This document shows, piece after piece, positions 1 to 8,156 of a stretch of DNA of 64,000 nt; position 1 is the first letter of the stretch; the number at the start of each line of letters is the position of its first letter. The notes under the pieces are model-generated. The model worked only from the letters and a program-made list of their open reading frames with translations. It had not been told where the DNA came from and made no database searches. The position numbers and the translations under genes were made by a program. Origin of the DNA: Mesobacillus subterraneus (GTDB taxonomy: Bacteria > Bacillota > Bacilli > Bacillales > Cytobacillaceae); assembly GCF_020524355.2 (NCBI RefSeq), contig NZ_CP129019.1:1922001-1986000 (forward strand), read 5' to 3'.

Positions 1-902
1 ACTCCTGGATGACACCTTGGTCGGCGAGTTTTTTACCGAATGCGGTTCTTTGGAGAACCCGTTTTGACATCTCTTCAAGAGCTCTTTCAGCCGCTCCGAT
101 CGTTCTCATGCAATGATGTATTCTCCCGGGCCCAAGACGCCCTTGAGCAATGGCAAAGCCTTTTCCTTCCCCCCCATAGCATATTGGAAGCAGGCACTCT
201 CACATTCTTGTATTCTATTTCGGCGTGTCCATGAGGCGCATGGTCGTACCCGAAGACTGGAAGAATTCTCTTGATCGTTACACCAGGTGAATCGAGTGGA
301 ACAAGAATCATCGATTGCTGCTCATGCTTTGGAGCTTCAGGGTCATTTTTACCCATCACAATCGCAATCTTACAGCGCGGATCTCCAGCACCAGATGACC
401 ACCACTTCGTTCCGTTTATGACATACTTATCACCATCACGGACAATGCTAGACTGAATATTTGTTGCGTCAGAGGAAGCGACGTCAGGCTCTGTCATCGA
501 GAAGCAGGACCTGATCTCGCCGTCCAGCAGCGGTTTCAGCCATTGTTCCTTATGGTCTTCAGTTCCATAACGGACTAGCACTTCCATATTACCGGTGTCG
601 GGAGCGGCGCAGTTGAATACTTCTGGGGCGATACTTGACCTTCCCATGATTTCGCAAAGCGGTGCATATTCCAAGTTGGTGAGACCTTCACCGTATTCGC
701 TCTCAGGTAAAAACAGATTCCAAAGCCCTTTTTCTTTTGCCTTTTCCTTTAGCTCCTCCATGATTGGCGGAACTTTGGAGAATGGATCATTTTTATCAAT
801 TTGCTCGTTATAAAGCTTTTCATTTGGGTAGATATATTCATCCATAAATTCTGACAGTCTGGCCTGGTATTCCACGATCTTGTCTGTATGATTAAAATTC
901 AT
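1..902 (-). pseudogene. Acyl-CoA dehydrogenase, FadE2/ACAD11-like, frameshifted and cut by window edge
   Basis: FAD-dependent acyl-CoA dehydrogenase expected to oxidise an acyl-CoA to its 2-enoyl-CoA. ATG at 902 follows AGAAAGAGGTG. The first ~240 residues show the N-terminal helical domain and the FAD/substrate motif [12 protein letters not shown]. The segment [13 protein letters not shown], typical of the FadE2/ACAD11 subfamily, is only readable after a frame change. The change lies at a run of seven C at 169-175 (minus strand G7); with six, the frame reads on through [16 protein letters not shown] to the window edge at base 1. The C-terminal domain lies outside the window. A palindromic operator lies just upstream at 932-951. 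Either a homopolymer sequencing error or real inactivation explains the break. Confidence 0.85.
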
Positions 903-931
903 TTATTACACCTCTTTCTTATTGTTTCTGC

Positions 932-951
932 ATACTAACTAGTAGGTATGT
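932..951. promoter_or_regulatory. Palindromic operator a (candidate TetR site)
   Basis: ATACTAACTAGTAGGTATGT, an imperfect inverted repeat centred on ACTAGT, sits in the 56-bp gap between the two acyl-CoA dehydrogenase genes, 30 bp upstream of the ATG at 902. Very similar palindromes occur at 5293, 13922 and 17063. It resembles (from memory) the PfmR-type box TACCGACCGNTNGGTN of a fatty-acid TetR regulator in Thermus. Inference: operator of the TetR protein at 13994-14557. Confidence 0.6.
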
Positions 952-958
952 CGATATC

Positions 959-2103
959 CTAATATTCTTTTTCCAGTTGTGCCGCTATGATATTTTTCTG
1001 GATTTCGGAGGTGCCCTCGTAAATCCTCGTAATTCGGGCATCCCTGAAAAATCTTTCAACAGGATAATCAGCTATATATCCGAGTCCGCCATGGATTTGC
1101 ACTGCTTTATCGGCGACCCTGTTGTATACCTCTGATCCATAAATCTTTAGCATGGCAGCTTCCTTGATGACCTTCTTGCCGGAGTCCACCATCAAGGCAA
1201 CACGGTATGTAAACGACCGGAGCGCTTCGATTTCAACCGCCATTTCCGCCAGCATATGGCTGACTGCCTGATGCTTGATAATTGGTTTCCCGAACTGGAT
1301 TCTTTCTTTGGCATAGACAACAGACATGTCGAGGAGCTTTTGGCAGGATCCCAAATTTCGCGCTGCAAGGCCTGCCCTTCCGTTGGCGAGTATTTTCAAG
1401 GCATTCACATAGCCCTGTCCTTCCACGCCAAGGACGTTTTCAACAGGTACTTCGCAATCCTCAAAAACCAGTTCGGCAGAGTGCGAACCCTTTAGACCCA
1501 TCTTCTTTTCCATTTTGCCAAGCTTGAAGCCAGGAAAGTTTTTCTCGATGATGAAGGAAGTGATTCCCTTTGCCCCTTTTTCAGAGTCTGTCACTGCCAT
1601 CACTGCGAAAACACTCGCATCTAATGCATTCGTTATATAGTGCTTCAAACCATTCAGCACATATTTATCGCCTGTTTTCACCGCTGTTGTTCTTAAATTT
1701 GCCGCATTCGAACCGGCATCAGGTCTGTGAGGGCAAAGGCACCGATTTTCTCTCCGCTGGCCATAGCAGGCAAATAGTTTTGCTTTTGCTGCTCATTGCC
1801 CATCTCGACAATTCCAACTGTGCCTATTCCGGTGTGGGCGCCAATCAAAGTCGTATAGCCATTATGCGTCTGGCCAATTTCCTCATACAGTGCACATTTC
1901 TCCACCATGCCGATTCCCAGTCCGCCGTATTTCTCCGGTATGCTTAATCCGAAAAGGCCCATCTCCCTGGAAAGCTGGATGATGTTTTCCGGAATTTTGT
2001 CCTCAGCTTCGATCTGCATCGCAACAGGCTCGATTTCACTCTGGATAAAATCACGCACATTTCTTTTTAACGCCATTAAGTCCTCGGCAAAATCAAAGTT
2101 CAC
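959..2103 (-). pseudogene. Acyl-CoA dehydrogenase (short/medium-chain type), frameshifted
   Basis: Full-length acyl-CoA dehydrogenase (~380 codons) split into two frames. GTG at 2103 opens MNFDFAEDLMALKRNV, followed by the N-terminal domain with IPEKYGGLGIG. The frame breaks at the FAD-binding loop: ALTDLMPVRM should read ALTDPDAGSNAANLRTT. This requires one more G in the GG at 1722-1723. The second part (to 959) has VQIHGGLGYIADYPVERFFRDARITRIYEGTSEIQ with the loop catalytic Glu of IYEGT. It lies upstream of the preceding dehydrogenase, with operator a in between. A single-base deletion in a short G run fits either an assembly error or recent inactivation. Confidence 0.85.
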
Positions 2104-2190
2104 TTGTATTTAACACCTCGTCTCACCTATATTCTGATAGAATTCGAGTTTTTGGGCTTAAGAAATTTACTTTTATAAGAGGATGGAAGC

Positions 2191-2313
2191 AGATATTCCT
2201 GAGTTTTTGTAGATATTCCTGAAACTCGCGATTTTATTCCTGAGTTTTTCGTTATATTCCTGAAAGCACGTTTTTTATTCCTTAAAATCTCGTTTTATTC
2301 CTGAATCTGATCA
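2191..2313. repeat. Six-copy degenerate direct repeat (ATTCCTGA unit, ~21 bp period)
   Basis: The intergenic stretch holds six copies of ATTCCTGA (one as ATTCCTTA), spaced 19-22 bp apart, with AT-rich spacers such as GTTTTT and TTTT. It is located between an acyl-CoA dehydrogenase and the MaoC gene. A second array with the same period but a different core (TTATTGGCGA) is at 52171-52270. No ORF explains it. Confidence 0.7.
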
Positions 2314-2327
2314 GAACCTATAGTAAT

Positions 2328-2353
2328 AAACCCAGCAAGTTTTTGCCGGGTTT
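2328..2353 (-). terminator. Terminator of the MaoC operon
   Basis: On the minus strand AAACCCGGCAA pairs with TTGCTGGGTTT just after the stop of the MaoC gene at 2361; the following TTTATTA is only moderately T-rich. Confidence 0.6.
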
Positions 2354-2360
2354 AATTGTA

Positions 2361-2768
2361 TTAAGAAGCATAGCGTTGATACAGGACATCTCCCTTAATG
2401 ACTTCATTGCCATTTTGATTGATGGCTCGAACATGGAACCTTAGGATATTATCATTTTCCTCTGCAAGCTCTGCCTGAAGAGTGACGACATCATTCAGGA
2501 ACACCATACCTTTGAAACGAATCGTATAATCCTGAATAAATCCTTCCTCATAAAAGTCGGTAAATAGCTTTGCCAGGCTACCCATTGTCCACATGCCGTG
2601 AGCAATGATTCCCGGCAGGCCCGCCTTTTTCGCCTCTTCATCGATTGTATGGATTGGATTGTAATCTCCCGAAGCACCAGCATATTTAATCAGGGTAATC
2701 CGGTCGACAGGTTCCAGTTGAATTTCCTTAAGGGCCTCGCCTACTTTCAATTCTGCTAAGCTATTCAT
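2361..2768 (-). CDS. MaoC-like (R)-hydratase subunit
   Basis: 135-residue hotdog-fold hydratase of the MaoC family, predicted to hydrate a 2-enoyl-CoA. The hydratase-2 motif is visible as YAGASGDYNPIHTIDEEA (residues ~29-46), with the catalytic Asp and His, followed by GIIAHGMWTMG. ATG overlaps the stop of the upstream FAS1-type partner by 4 bases (ATGA), so translation is coupled. The two single-hotdog proteins probably assemble as a heteromeric double-hotdog dehydratase, as known for split MaoC pairs in steroid and fatty acyl-CoA pathways. The substrate cannot be told from sequence. Confidence 0.85.
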   Translation of the reverse strand: MNSLAELKVGEALKEIQLEPVDRITLIKYAGASGDYNPIHTIDEEAKKAGLPGIIAHGMWTMGSLAKLFTDFYEEGFIQDYTIRFKGMVFLNDVVTLQAELAEENDNILRFHVRAINQNGNEVIKGDVLYQRYAS

Positions 2769-3214
2769 CCAATCAGCACCTTCCTTACCGCTTCTGTGAT
2801 AATGACGGTTTGTGTAGACGTAAAGACCATCATTCCCATTTCGTCCTCACCGTTGCTTTCTAACACAAGGAAGCCCATTTCACCCTGTGTCCCTTTCTTT
2901 TCAAAGTAATTTTTAATCACCGAATGACAAGTTATTTCTTCACCTACAAACAGAGGGCGTTGGTACTGGTAAGTCTGCTCCCCGTGGATCAGGCCTTTAT
3001 TAGGAAGATTCAGTCCCTCGATTGTCCCATAGTCAAAAACTCTTGGAAAAGTAGGCGGGGCAATGTTCCTGTTATATCTAGAGTTTTTACCAGTCTCCTC
3101 ATCAATGAAAATCGGATGAAGATCTCCGATGGACTCAGCAAATTTCTTGACAGCGCCGCGTTCCACCATGTTTTTAACTTTATTTGATTGCTTGCCTATA
3201 TGCTCTTTGAACAC
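2765..3214 (-). CDS. MaoC N-terminal (FAS1-like) dehydratase subunit
   Basis: 149 residues matching the N-terminal hotdog domain of split MaoC dehydratases (FAS1-like dehydratase domain): VERGAVKKFAESIGDLHPIF near the N-terminus, then APPTFPRVF and LIHGEQTYQYQRPLFVGEEI. This half normally binds the acyl chain and lacks the catalytic Asp/His pair, which its downstream partner supplies. The start is GTG at 3214 behind GAGGTGA. It lies 17 bp after the SDR gene and overlaps the next gene by 4 bases, in the unit acyl-CoA dehydrogenase, SDR, FAS1-like, MaoC. Confidence 0.82.
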   Translation of the reverse strand: MFKEHIGKQSNKVKNMVERGAVKKFAESIGDLHPIFIDEETGKNSRYNRNIAPPTFPRVFDYGTIEGLNLPNKGLIHGEQTYQYQRPLFVGEEITCHSVIKNYFEKKGTQGEMGFLVLESNGEDEMGMMVFTSTQTVIITEAVRKVLIG

Positions 3215-3231
3215 TGACTGTTCACCTCACA

Positions 3232-4000
3232 TTAATTTTTAGGACCGCCAGCTACGTAAATGACCTGGCCGCTGACAAATGACGATTTTTCATCTGCAAA
3301 GAAGGCAACTGCATTGGCGATATCAGCTGGTTTTCCGCTCCTGCCGACCGGAATGCTCGCCACACTGTGTTTAATCAGGTCATCGAACGGGATACCAATT
3401 CGAGCCGCTGTTTCTTTCGTCATTTCCGTCTCGATAAAGCCTGGAGCTACCGAGTTAGCTGTGATCCCATAACGGCCAAGTTCGATTGCAAGTGTTTTAG
3501 TGAAACCCTGCAGGCCGGCCTGCTTTTGCAGCCGCATAGTTTGCCTGACCCCTGTTTCCAAGTGCAGAGGTTGAAGAAATATTGATGATTCGTCCATACT
3601 TCTGTTCAACCATGTACTTCTGGGCTGCTTTTGCTGCATTGAATGAACCTTTCAGATGGACATCCATGACGGTTTGCCAATCAGATTCTGTCATTTTGAA
3701 AAGCATATTATCGCGGATGACACCTGCATTGTTCACAAGGATGTCGACAGAGCCAAACGTGTCATGAACTTCTTTTACTGCCTGTTCAACTTGTTCGGAA
3801 TCGGTAACATTCGCTACTCTGGAGTAAACTTCATATCCTTTCTCACGCAACTCGTTCGTTGTCTCCGCCAAGGCTTCCTCATTCAGGTCGATAAAAGCAA
3901 CTTTTGCTCCTTCCTCGGCGAAAAGCTGAACAATTCCTTTTCCGATTCCCCTGCTGCCTCCCGTCACAAAAGCAACTCTTCCTTCAAATCTTCCTGCCAT
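3232..4000 (-). pseudogene. SDR-family 3-oxoacyl reductase/hydroxyacyl-CoA dehydrogenase, broken by a 4-bp duplication
   Basis: FabG-like short-chain dehydrogenase (~255 codons). The ATG at 4000 follows GAGGAGGAGCGAGA, a better start than the upstream in-frame one. The first part shows TGGSRGIGKG for NAD(P) binding, NNAGV, and the catalytic Ser and YxxxK (NYAAAKAG). Three residues after the catalytic Lys the frame fails: GCAGGCC is followed by an extra GGCC, giving GGCCGGCC at 3513-3520. Removing four bases restores AAAKAGLQGFTKTLAIELGRYG through to VIYVAGGPKN. A tandem GGCC duplication is less typical of a homopolymer read error than the other breaks here, so it may be a real mutation. Confidence 0.85.
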
Positions 4001-4026
4001 TCTCGCTCCTCCTCTATCTAACAAAC

Positions 4027-4040
4027 TGTTAACGCTTACA
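4027..4040. promoter_or_regulatory. cre-like site
   Basis: TGTTAACGCTTACA matches the catabolite-responsive consensus TGWAANCGNTNWCA at 13 of 14 positions. It lies between the acyl-CoA dehydrogenase stop and the SDR start. Inference: CcpA repression of the catabolic operon; an internal roadblock position is possible. Confidence 0.4.
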
Positions 4041-4048
4041 ATTCTCTA

Positions 4049-5224
4049 TTAGACAAACTGGCCGATTTTCACATGCCCTTTTAAAAGATCCCTGGCAATG
4101 ATCATGCGCTGGATTTCATCAGTGCCGTCGTAAATTCTCCAAAGTCGCGCTTCACGATACCAGCGCTCGATTGGTAATTCTCTTGTATAGCCCATACCGC
4201 CATGAATTTGCATGACGCGGTCGACAACCCTGTTTCCCATGTTGGAGCCATACAATTTTGCCATTGAAGCCATATGCCTGTTATCCTCACCGGCATCCAG
4301 CGTATAAGCGGCATTGAGAACGAGCCATCTTGCTGCTTCGATTTCCACGGCTGAATCGGCAATCATCCACTGTATAGCTTGTCTTTCAGCAATCGGTTTT
4401 CCGAAAGTAATACGCTCTTTTGAATAGTCAATTGCCATCTTCAACAAGCGTTCTGCGGATCCGATCGCCCTTGCGCCAACAACCCATCTTGCAAACCCAA
4501 TCCATTCCAAGCCTAATTTATAGCCGCCATCGACTTCGCCGAGGATATTTTCCTCTGGTACGCGGACGTTATCAAACACCAGACCAGCCGGCCCCCATTC
4601 GCCCATCGTATGTATGAATTCTGATTTCCAGCCCATATCCCGGTCAACAATAAAGCAAGTCACACCATCACGGCCCGTGGCACGGTGTTTTTCTTTATCC
4701 GTGATGGCAATGACCATGACAAAGTCTGCTTCATTTCCGCCTGTGATAAAAGTTTTCTCGCCATTAAGGACCCATTCATTGCCGTCCTTTACAGCGGTCA
4801 TTTTTATGTTTCGTGTGTCCGATCCTGCGCCTGGTTCTGTCATCGCGAAGCACGACTTTTTTTCCCCGTTGATCGTAGGGATTAAATACTTTTGTTTCTG
4901 CTCTTCATTGCCATAATAGAGAATATTGTCTGCTGAACCGCCAAATTGGAAGGGCACAAATGTTTTAGACACTTCCATGAGGACGAGAGCCATCATCATT
5001 TGTCCCAAATCTGCACCGCCATATTGTTCCGGTGTATTGATCCCCCAGAATCCTGCTTCTTTAGCTTTCATCTGAAGTTCATGCATTTTACCGGGAGAAA
5101 GGCTTGGACGTCCTTCTCTTTCATTTCTTAAAACCTCATTTTCCAATGGAATTAATTCTTTTTCTACAAATCGGCGAATCGTTTTTTGGATCATTTTTTG
5201 TTCTTCTGTAAGGCGTAAATGCAT
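4049..5224 (-). CDS. Acyl-CoA dehydrogenase with Asp at the catalytic-loop position
   Basis: Intact 391-residue FAD acyl-CoA dehydrogenase, first gene of the unit that continues with the SDR and MaoC pair. ATG at 5224 follows AGGAGTGACTTGA. Visible motifs are CFAMTEPGAGSDTRN (~residues 131-145), the middle beta-domain, and VMQIHGGMGYTRELPIERWYREAR. At the loop that usually carries the catalytic Glu (IYEGT), it reads RIYDGTDEIQ, so Asp replaces Glu. Position by position the helix-G alternative Glu of isovaleryl/long-chain enzymes also seems absent (FARWVV). Asp at this site is seen in some carnitine-CoA and ACAD11-type enzymes, so activity is plausible. The 5293 operator precedes it. Confidence 0.9.
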   Translation of the reverse strand: MHLRLTEEQKMIQKTIRRFVEKELIPLENEVLRNEREGRPSLSPGKMHELQMKAKEAGFWGINTPEQYGGADLGQMMMALVLMEVSKTFVPFQFGGSADNILYYGNEEQKQKYLIPTINGEKKSCFAMTEPGAGSDTRNIKMTAVKDGNEWVLNGEKTFITGGNEADFVMVIAITDKEKHRATGRDGVTCFIVDRDMGWKSEFIHTMGEWGPAGLVFDNVRVPEENILGEVDGGYKLGLEWIGFARWVVGARAIGSAERLLKMAIDYSKERITFGKPIAERQAIQWMIADSAVEIEAARWLVLNAAYTLDAGEDNRHMASMAKLYGSNMGNRVVDRVMQIHGGMGYTRELPIERWYREARLWRIYDGTDEIQRMIIARDLLKGHVKIGQFV

Positions 5225-5292
5225 TCAAGTCACTCCTATTGTAATCTTATATTCTGATAGTCTATTAAAAATGTATGACTGGATTACTCATT

Positions 5293-5314
5293 ACATACCT
5301 ACCGGTCGGTATGT
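5293..5314. promoter_or_regulatory. Palindromic operator b (candidate TetR site)
   Basis: Near-perfect 22-bp inverted repeat centred on ACCGGT (core ATACCTACCGGTCGGTAT), 69 bp upstream of the acyl-CoA dehydrogenase start. Only one symmetric pair is mismatched. It is the best-conserved of the four sites. Confidence 0.65.
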
Positions 5315-5361
5315 TACTTTTATTTTAGAGTGAAATTTCTGAAAAATCAAGTTATTTATAG

Positions 5362-5385
5362 AAAAAGCAGGGAATACTCCCTGCT
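5362..5385 (-). terminator. Terminator after the DUF3892 gene
   Basis: AGCAGGGA-4 nt-TCCCTGCT hairpin; on the minus strand it is followed by TTTTTC and overlaps the end of the gene. Confidence 0.8.
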
Positions 5386-5695
5386 AAAAATGTGGTAAAT
5401 GATCAAAGTTATTTTCTTTCATTCCATCAGGTTCGCTCCTGAGAATATCACGACCATATTTGTGGAATACATCTACATGTGCCAGCTTTCCCGCTTTAGC
5501 CTCAGATAGTGCAGAGATATAATCGAGCTCCCTTCCGCTTTCTGTTTTAAAGGCAATCAGGTCGCCATCATCGTTTTTCCTGACGGCAACAATTTGTTCT
5601 TTTCCCGGTTGTTGTGGGTTTGCTTCAAGTTCCCCTTGTCCATGGCTTTGTTGTTTGTATTCATTGTAAATCTGGTTAAAATCTTTGTTTTCCAT
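5384..5695 (-). CDS. DUF3892-type small protein
   Basis: About 103 residues. The C-terminal part (IVAVRKNDDGDLIAFKTESG, then DYISALSEAKAGKLAHVDVF) is the DUF3892 pattern found in small Bacillaceae proteins; the N-terminus is polar and Gln-rich (NEYKQQSHGQGE). ATG at 5695 is preferred to GTG at 5704 because GGGAGGTGG lies at proper spacing. No function is established. It is a single-gene unit with its own terminator between the catabolic operon and superoxide dismutase. Confidence 0.75.
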   Translation of the reverse strand: MENKDFNQIYNEYKQQSHGQGELEANPQQPGKEQIVAVRKNDDGDLIAFKTESGRELDYISALSEAKAGKLAHVDVFHKYGRDILRSEPDGMKENNFDHLPHF

Positions 5696-5754
5696 AAAAA
5701 CCACCTCCCGAACATATGTTTAGTGTTCGCAACGAGGAGGCTTTTATACAAAAA

Positions 5755-5774
5755 AGAGTGACTGAAGTCACTCC
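5755..5774 (-). terminator. Terminator of the superoxide dismutase gene
   Basis: GAGTGACT-GA-AGTCACTC stem followed on the minus strand by TTTTTT; it overlaps the last residues' downstream bases. Confidence 0.8.
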
Positions 5775-5775
5775 T

Positions 5776-6675
5776 CTAAAATGGCTGCCATGCCAAAGTC
5801 CTGGCTTTATTAAAACGCTGTTCGACTTCTTTCCAGTTAACGACGTTCCACCAGTTTTCGACATACTTTGCTCGATCGTTTTTATACTGAAGATAATAGG
5901 CGTGTTCCCAAACATCCAATACGAGTAACGGAACTACATCCCATTGTGATAAATTTTGGTGTTTTTCTGCCTGGAGGATTTCCAGCCTGTGAGAACGTGG
6001 AGACCAAACAAGGATTGCCCACCCAACCGCCTCAACATTTTTCGCTGCTTCAGAAAAATGATTTTTGAATTGATCAAAGCTGCCAAATGAATCGTTGATC
6101 GCTTTTCCGAGCTGTCCTTTTGGCAAGCCGCCCCCTTTTGGACTCATGATGCTCCAAAAGATCGTATGCAGATAATGGCCTGCACCATGGAACGCAGCTT
6201 CTCTTTCCCAATGTTTAATCAATCCGAAATCACCAGTTTTTCTTGCCTTCTGCATTTCTTTTTCGGCTTTGTTCAAACCATTTACATAGCTTTGGTGGTG
6301 CTTAGAATGGTGCAGCTTCATGATTTCTTCAGCAATGACAGGCTCAAGTGCATTATAAGAATATGGCAAAGGCGGCAGTTTATGTCCTCCAATTGGTACC
6401 GGTTGGAGTCGCTGGGATTGCTGCCGATCATTCTCGTTCTCAGTATCGCTTAAATAATTCGTAAGTTCATCATATAGGTTTCTTGCTTCTGCATATAAAG
6501 ATTCCTCATCGAAGGAACTTTCCACTTTTGCTTTCAGTGTTAAAATGTTTTCTGCCCACTGCTCTAATGCGGTTTCATCTGTTGATTCTCTATGCTGCCC
6601 TTTTACAGAAGCCCATTTTGCCTCCATCTCCCTGCACCATTCCAGCAAAGAATACCTGAACCAATACCCATTCAT
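5776..6675 (-). CDS. Fe/Mn superoxide dismutase with N-terminal extension (SodF-like)
   Basis: Dismutates superoxide. The C-terminal ~200 residues are a complete Fe/Mn SOD: ligands in HHSKHHQSYV and FHGAGHYLHTIFW, then LDVWEHAYYLQY. About 100 extra N-terminal residues (YWFRYSLLEWCREMEAKW and an acidic, helix-prone stretch) precede LPPLPYSYNALEPVI; B. subtilis SodF has a comparable extension of unknown role. ATG at 6675 follows GGGGAGGGATTATT; the 8 upstream in-frame codons overlap the ribosome binding site and are excluded. Probably monocistronic. The extension has no signal peptide, so it is cytoplasmic. Confidence 0.9.
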   Translation of the reverse strand: MNGYWFRYSLLEWCREMEAKWASVKGQHRESTDETALEQWAENILTLKAKVESSFDEESLYAEARNLYDELTNYLSDTENENDRQQSQRLQPVPIGGHKLPPLPYSYNALEPVIAEEIMKLHHSKHHQSYVNGLNKAEKEMQKARKTGDFGLIKHWEREAAFHGAGHYLHTIFWSIMSPKGGGLPKGQLGKAINDSFGSFDQFKNHFSEAAKNVEAVGWAILVWSPRSHRLEILQAEKHQNLSQWDVVPLLVLDVWEHAYYLQYKNDRAKYVENWWNVVNWKEVEQRFNKARTLAWQPF

Positions 6676-6755
6676 AATAATCCCTCCCCAAAACTGCATC
6701 CATAATCAAAATATGAATAGACTGGATTGGTGATTACAGTATTTTGGATTAAGGC

Positions 6756-6785
6756 TTACTTTGCTGCATGAAAAAAGTTTATAAT
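6756..6785 (+). promoter_or_regulatory. Sigma-A-type promoter for the M42 peptidase
   Basis: TTACTT, 18 bp, TATAAT (6780-6785), 38 bp before the start codon. Confidence 0.5.
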
Positions 6786-6823
6786 ATGAATTATGTGAAG
6801 ATTTATATGAGAGGAGTTTTATA

Positions 6824-7873
6824 ATGGCATACCCGAACACAGATGAAACAGTGAGCTTACTGAAAGAGTTGGTCAGCATTCCAAGCCCTTCCGGAAATAC
6901 GAACGAAGTCATTACATATGTAGAGAATTATTTAAAAGAGTTACAGGTTGAGACGAAAAGGAATCGCAAAGGCGGATTGATTGCCACTCTCCCGGGGAAA
7001 GATCAGCAGAACCACAGAATGCTGACTGCCCACGTCGATACTCTTGGAGCGATTGTAAAAGAAATCAAGCCAAGCGGCCGACTTAAACTGGATTTGATTG
7101 GAGGATTTAAGTACAACTCCATCGAGGGTGAGTATTGCGAAATCGAGACATCAAGCGGCAAAAAGTTCACAGGGACGATTTTAATGCACCAGACCTCTGT
7201 GCATGTCTATAAGGATGCTGGGAAAGCAGAACGCAACCAGGACAATATGGAAGTGCGGCTTGACGAAAAAGTACATAGCGTGGATGATGTGAGGGCTCTT
7301 GGGATTGAAGTTGGAGATTTCGTATCATTCGATCCACGTGTTCAAACCACACCTTCCGGATATATTAAATCACGTCACCTTGATGATAAGGCAAGCGTCG
7401 CCATCCTGCTTCAGTTAATCAAGCAAATCAAGAACGAAAAGATAAAATTGCCATACACGACACAGTTTTTGATTTCCAATAACGAAGAAATTGGCTATGG
7501 CGGAAACTCAAATATCACACCAGAAACCGTTGAGTATCTGGCAGTCGATATGGGTGCAATGGGTGACGGCCAGTCTACGGATGAGTACACGGTCTCTATC
7601 TGTGTAAAGGATGCGAGCGGCCCGTACCATTACGAGCTAAGGAAAAGACTGACACAGCTTGCGATCGACAATGAAATCGGCTACAAGCTCGATATCTATC
7701 CATTCTACGGTTCTGACGCATCAGCCGCAATCCGTTCAGGACACGATATCATTCATGGGCTGATTGGACCAGGAATTGACTCATCCCATGCATTCGAAAG
7801 AACCCACAAAGACTCAATTGAAAACACTGCTAAACTGTTATTTCACTATGTTCAATCAGAAATGATTTTATAA
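6824..7873 (+). CDS. M42 family metallo-aminopeptidase (YhfE-like)
   Basis: 349-residue cytosolic zinc/cobalt aminopeptidase of family M42. Metal-site motifs are in order: TAHVDT (~residue 67), RHLDDKAS (~182), NNEEIG with the general-base/ligand Glu pair (~217), AVDMG and SSHAFERTH near the C-terminus. The length matches the family. ATG follows GAGAGGAGTTTTATA. It is alone on the plus strand inside a minus-strand catabolic region and has its own promoter and strong terminator, so it is probably unrelated to the acyl-CoA genes. Confidence 0.9.
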   Translation: MAYPNTDETVSLLKELVSIPSPSGNTNEVITYVENYLKELQVETKRNRKGGLIATLPGKDQQNHRMLTAHVDTLGAIVKEIKPSGRLKLDLIGGFKYNSIEGEYCEIETSSGKKFTGTILMHQTSVHVYKDAGKAERNQDNMEVRLDEKVHSVDDVRALGIEVGDFVSFDPRVQTTPSGYIKSRHLDDKASVAILLQLIKQIKNEKIKLPYTTQFLISNNEEIGYGGNSNITPETVEYLAVDMGAMGDGQSTDEYTVSICVKDASGPYHYELRKRLTQLAIDNEIGYKLDIYPFYGSDASAAIRSGHDIIHGLIGPGIDSSHAFERTHKDSIENTAKLLFHYVQSEMIL

Positions 7874-8068
7874 GGATCTTTTCTAAAAACGTTGTTGCTA
7901 TTGCTGCAAAATGTAAGGGAATGACCTAGTTAACTTCGCTAAATGGACGATTAAGGCGAGAAAAGGGCTTGCAAACTAGATATCGCCCAGCAAAATGCCT
8001 TATCATACGTTAAAAACGCTTTAGGATTTTAACAACAATCATAACGAAAACAGCCTTTTATAAAGTTT

Positions 8069-8108
8069 AAAGGTGATCAGCTTCTAACTTGAAGTGATCA
8101 CCTTTTTT
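8069..8108 (+). terminator. Terminator of the M42 peptidase gene
   Basis: Long hairpin: AAAGGTGATCA then GCTTC pairs with GAAG then TGATCACCTTT, followed by TTT. The stem is about 15 bp and could work on both strands. Confidence 0.8.
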
Positions 8109-8156
8109 CGTATCTGGGAATGAGGGCAGGTTCGTGCACCCTATGCAGATAGTTGC

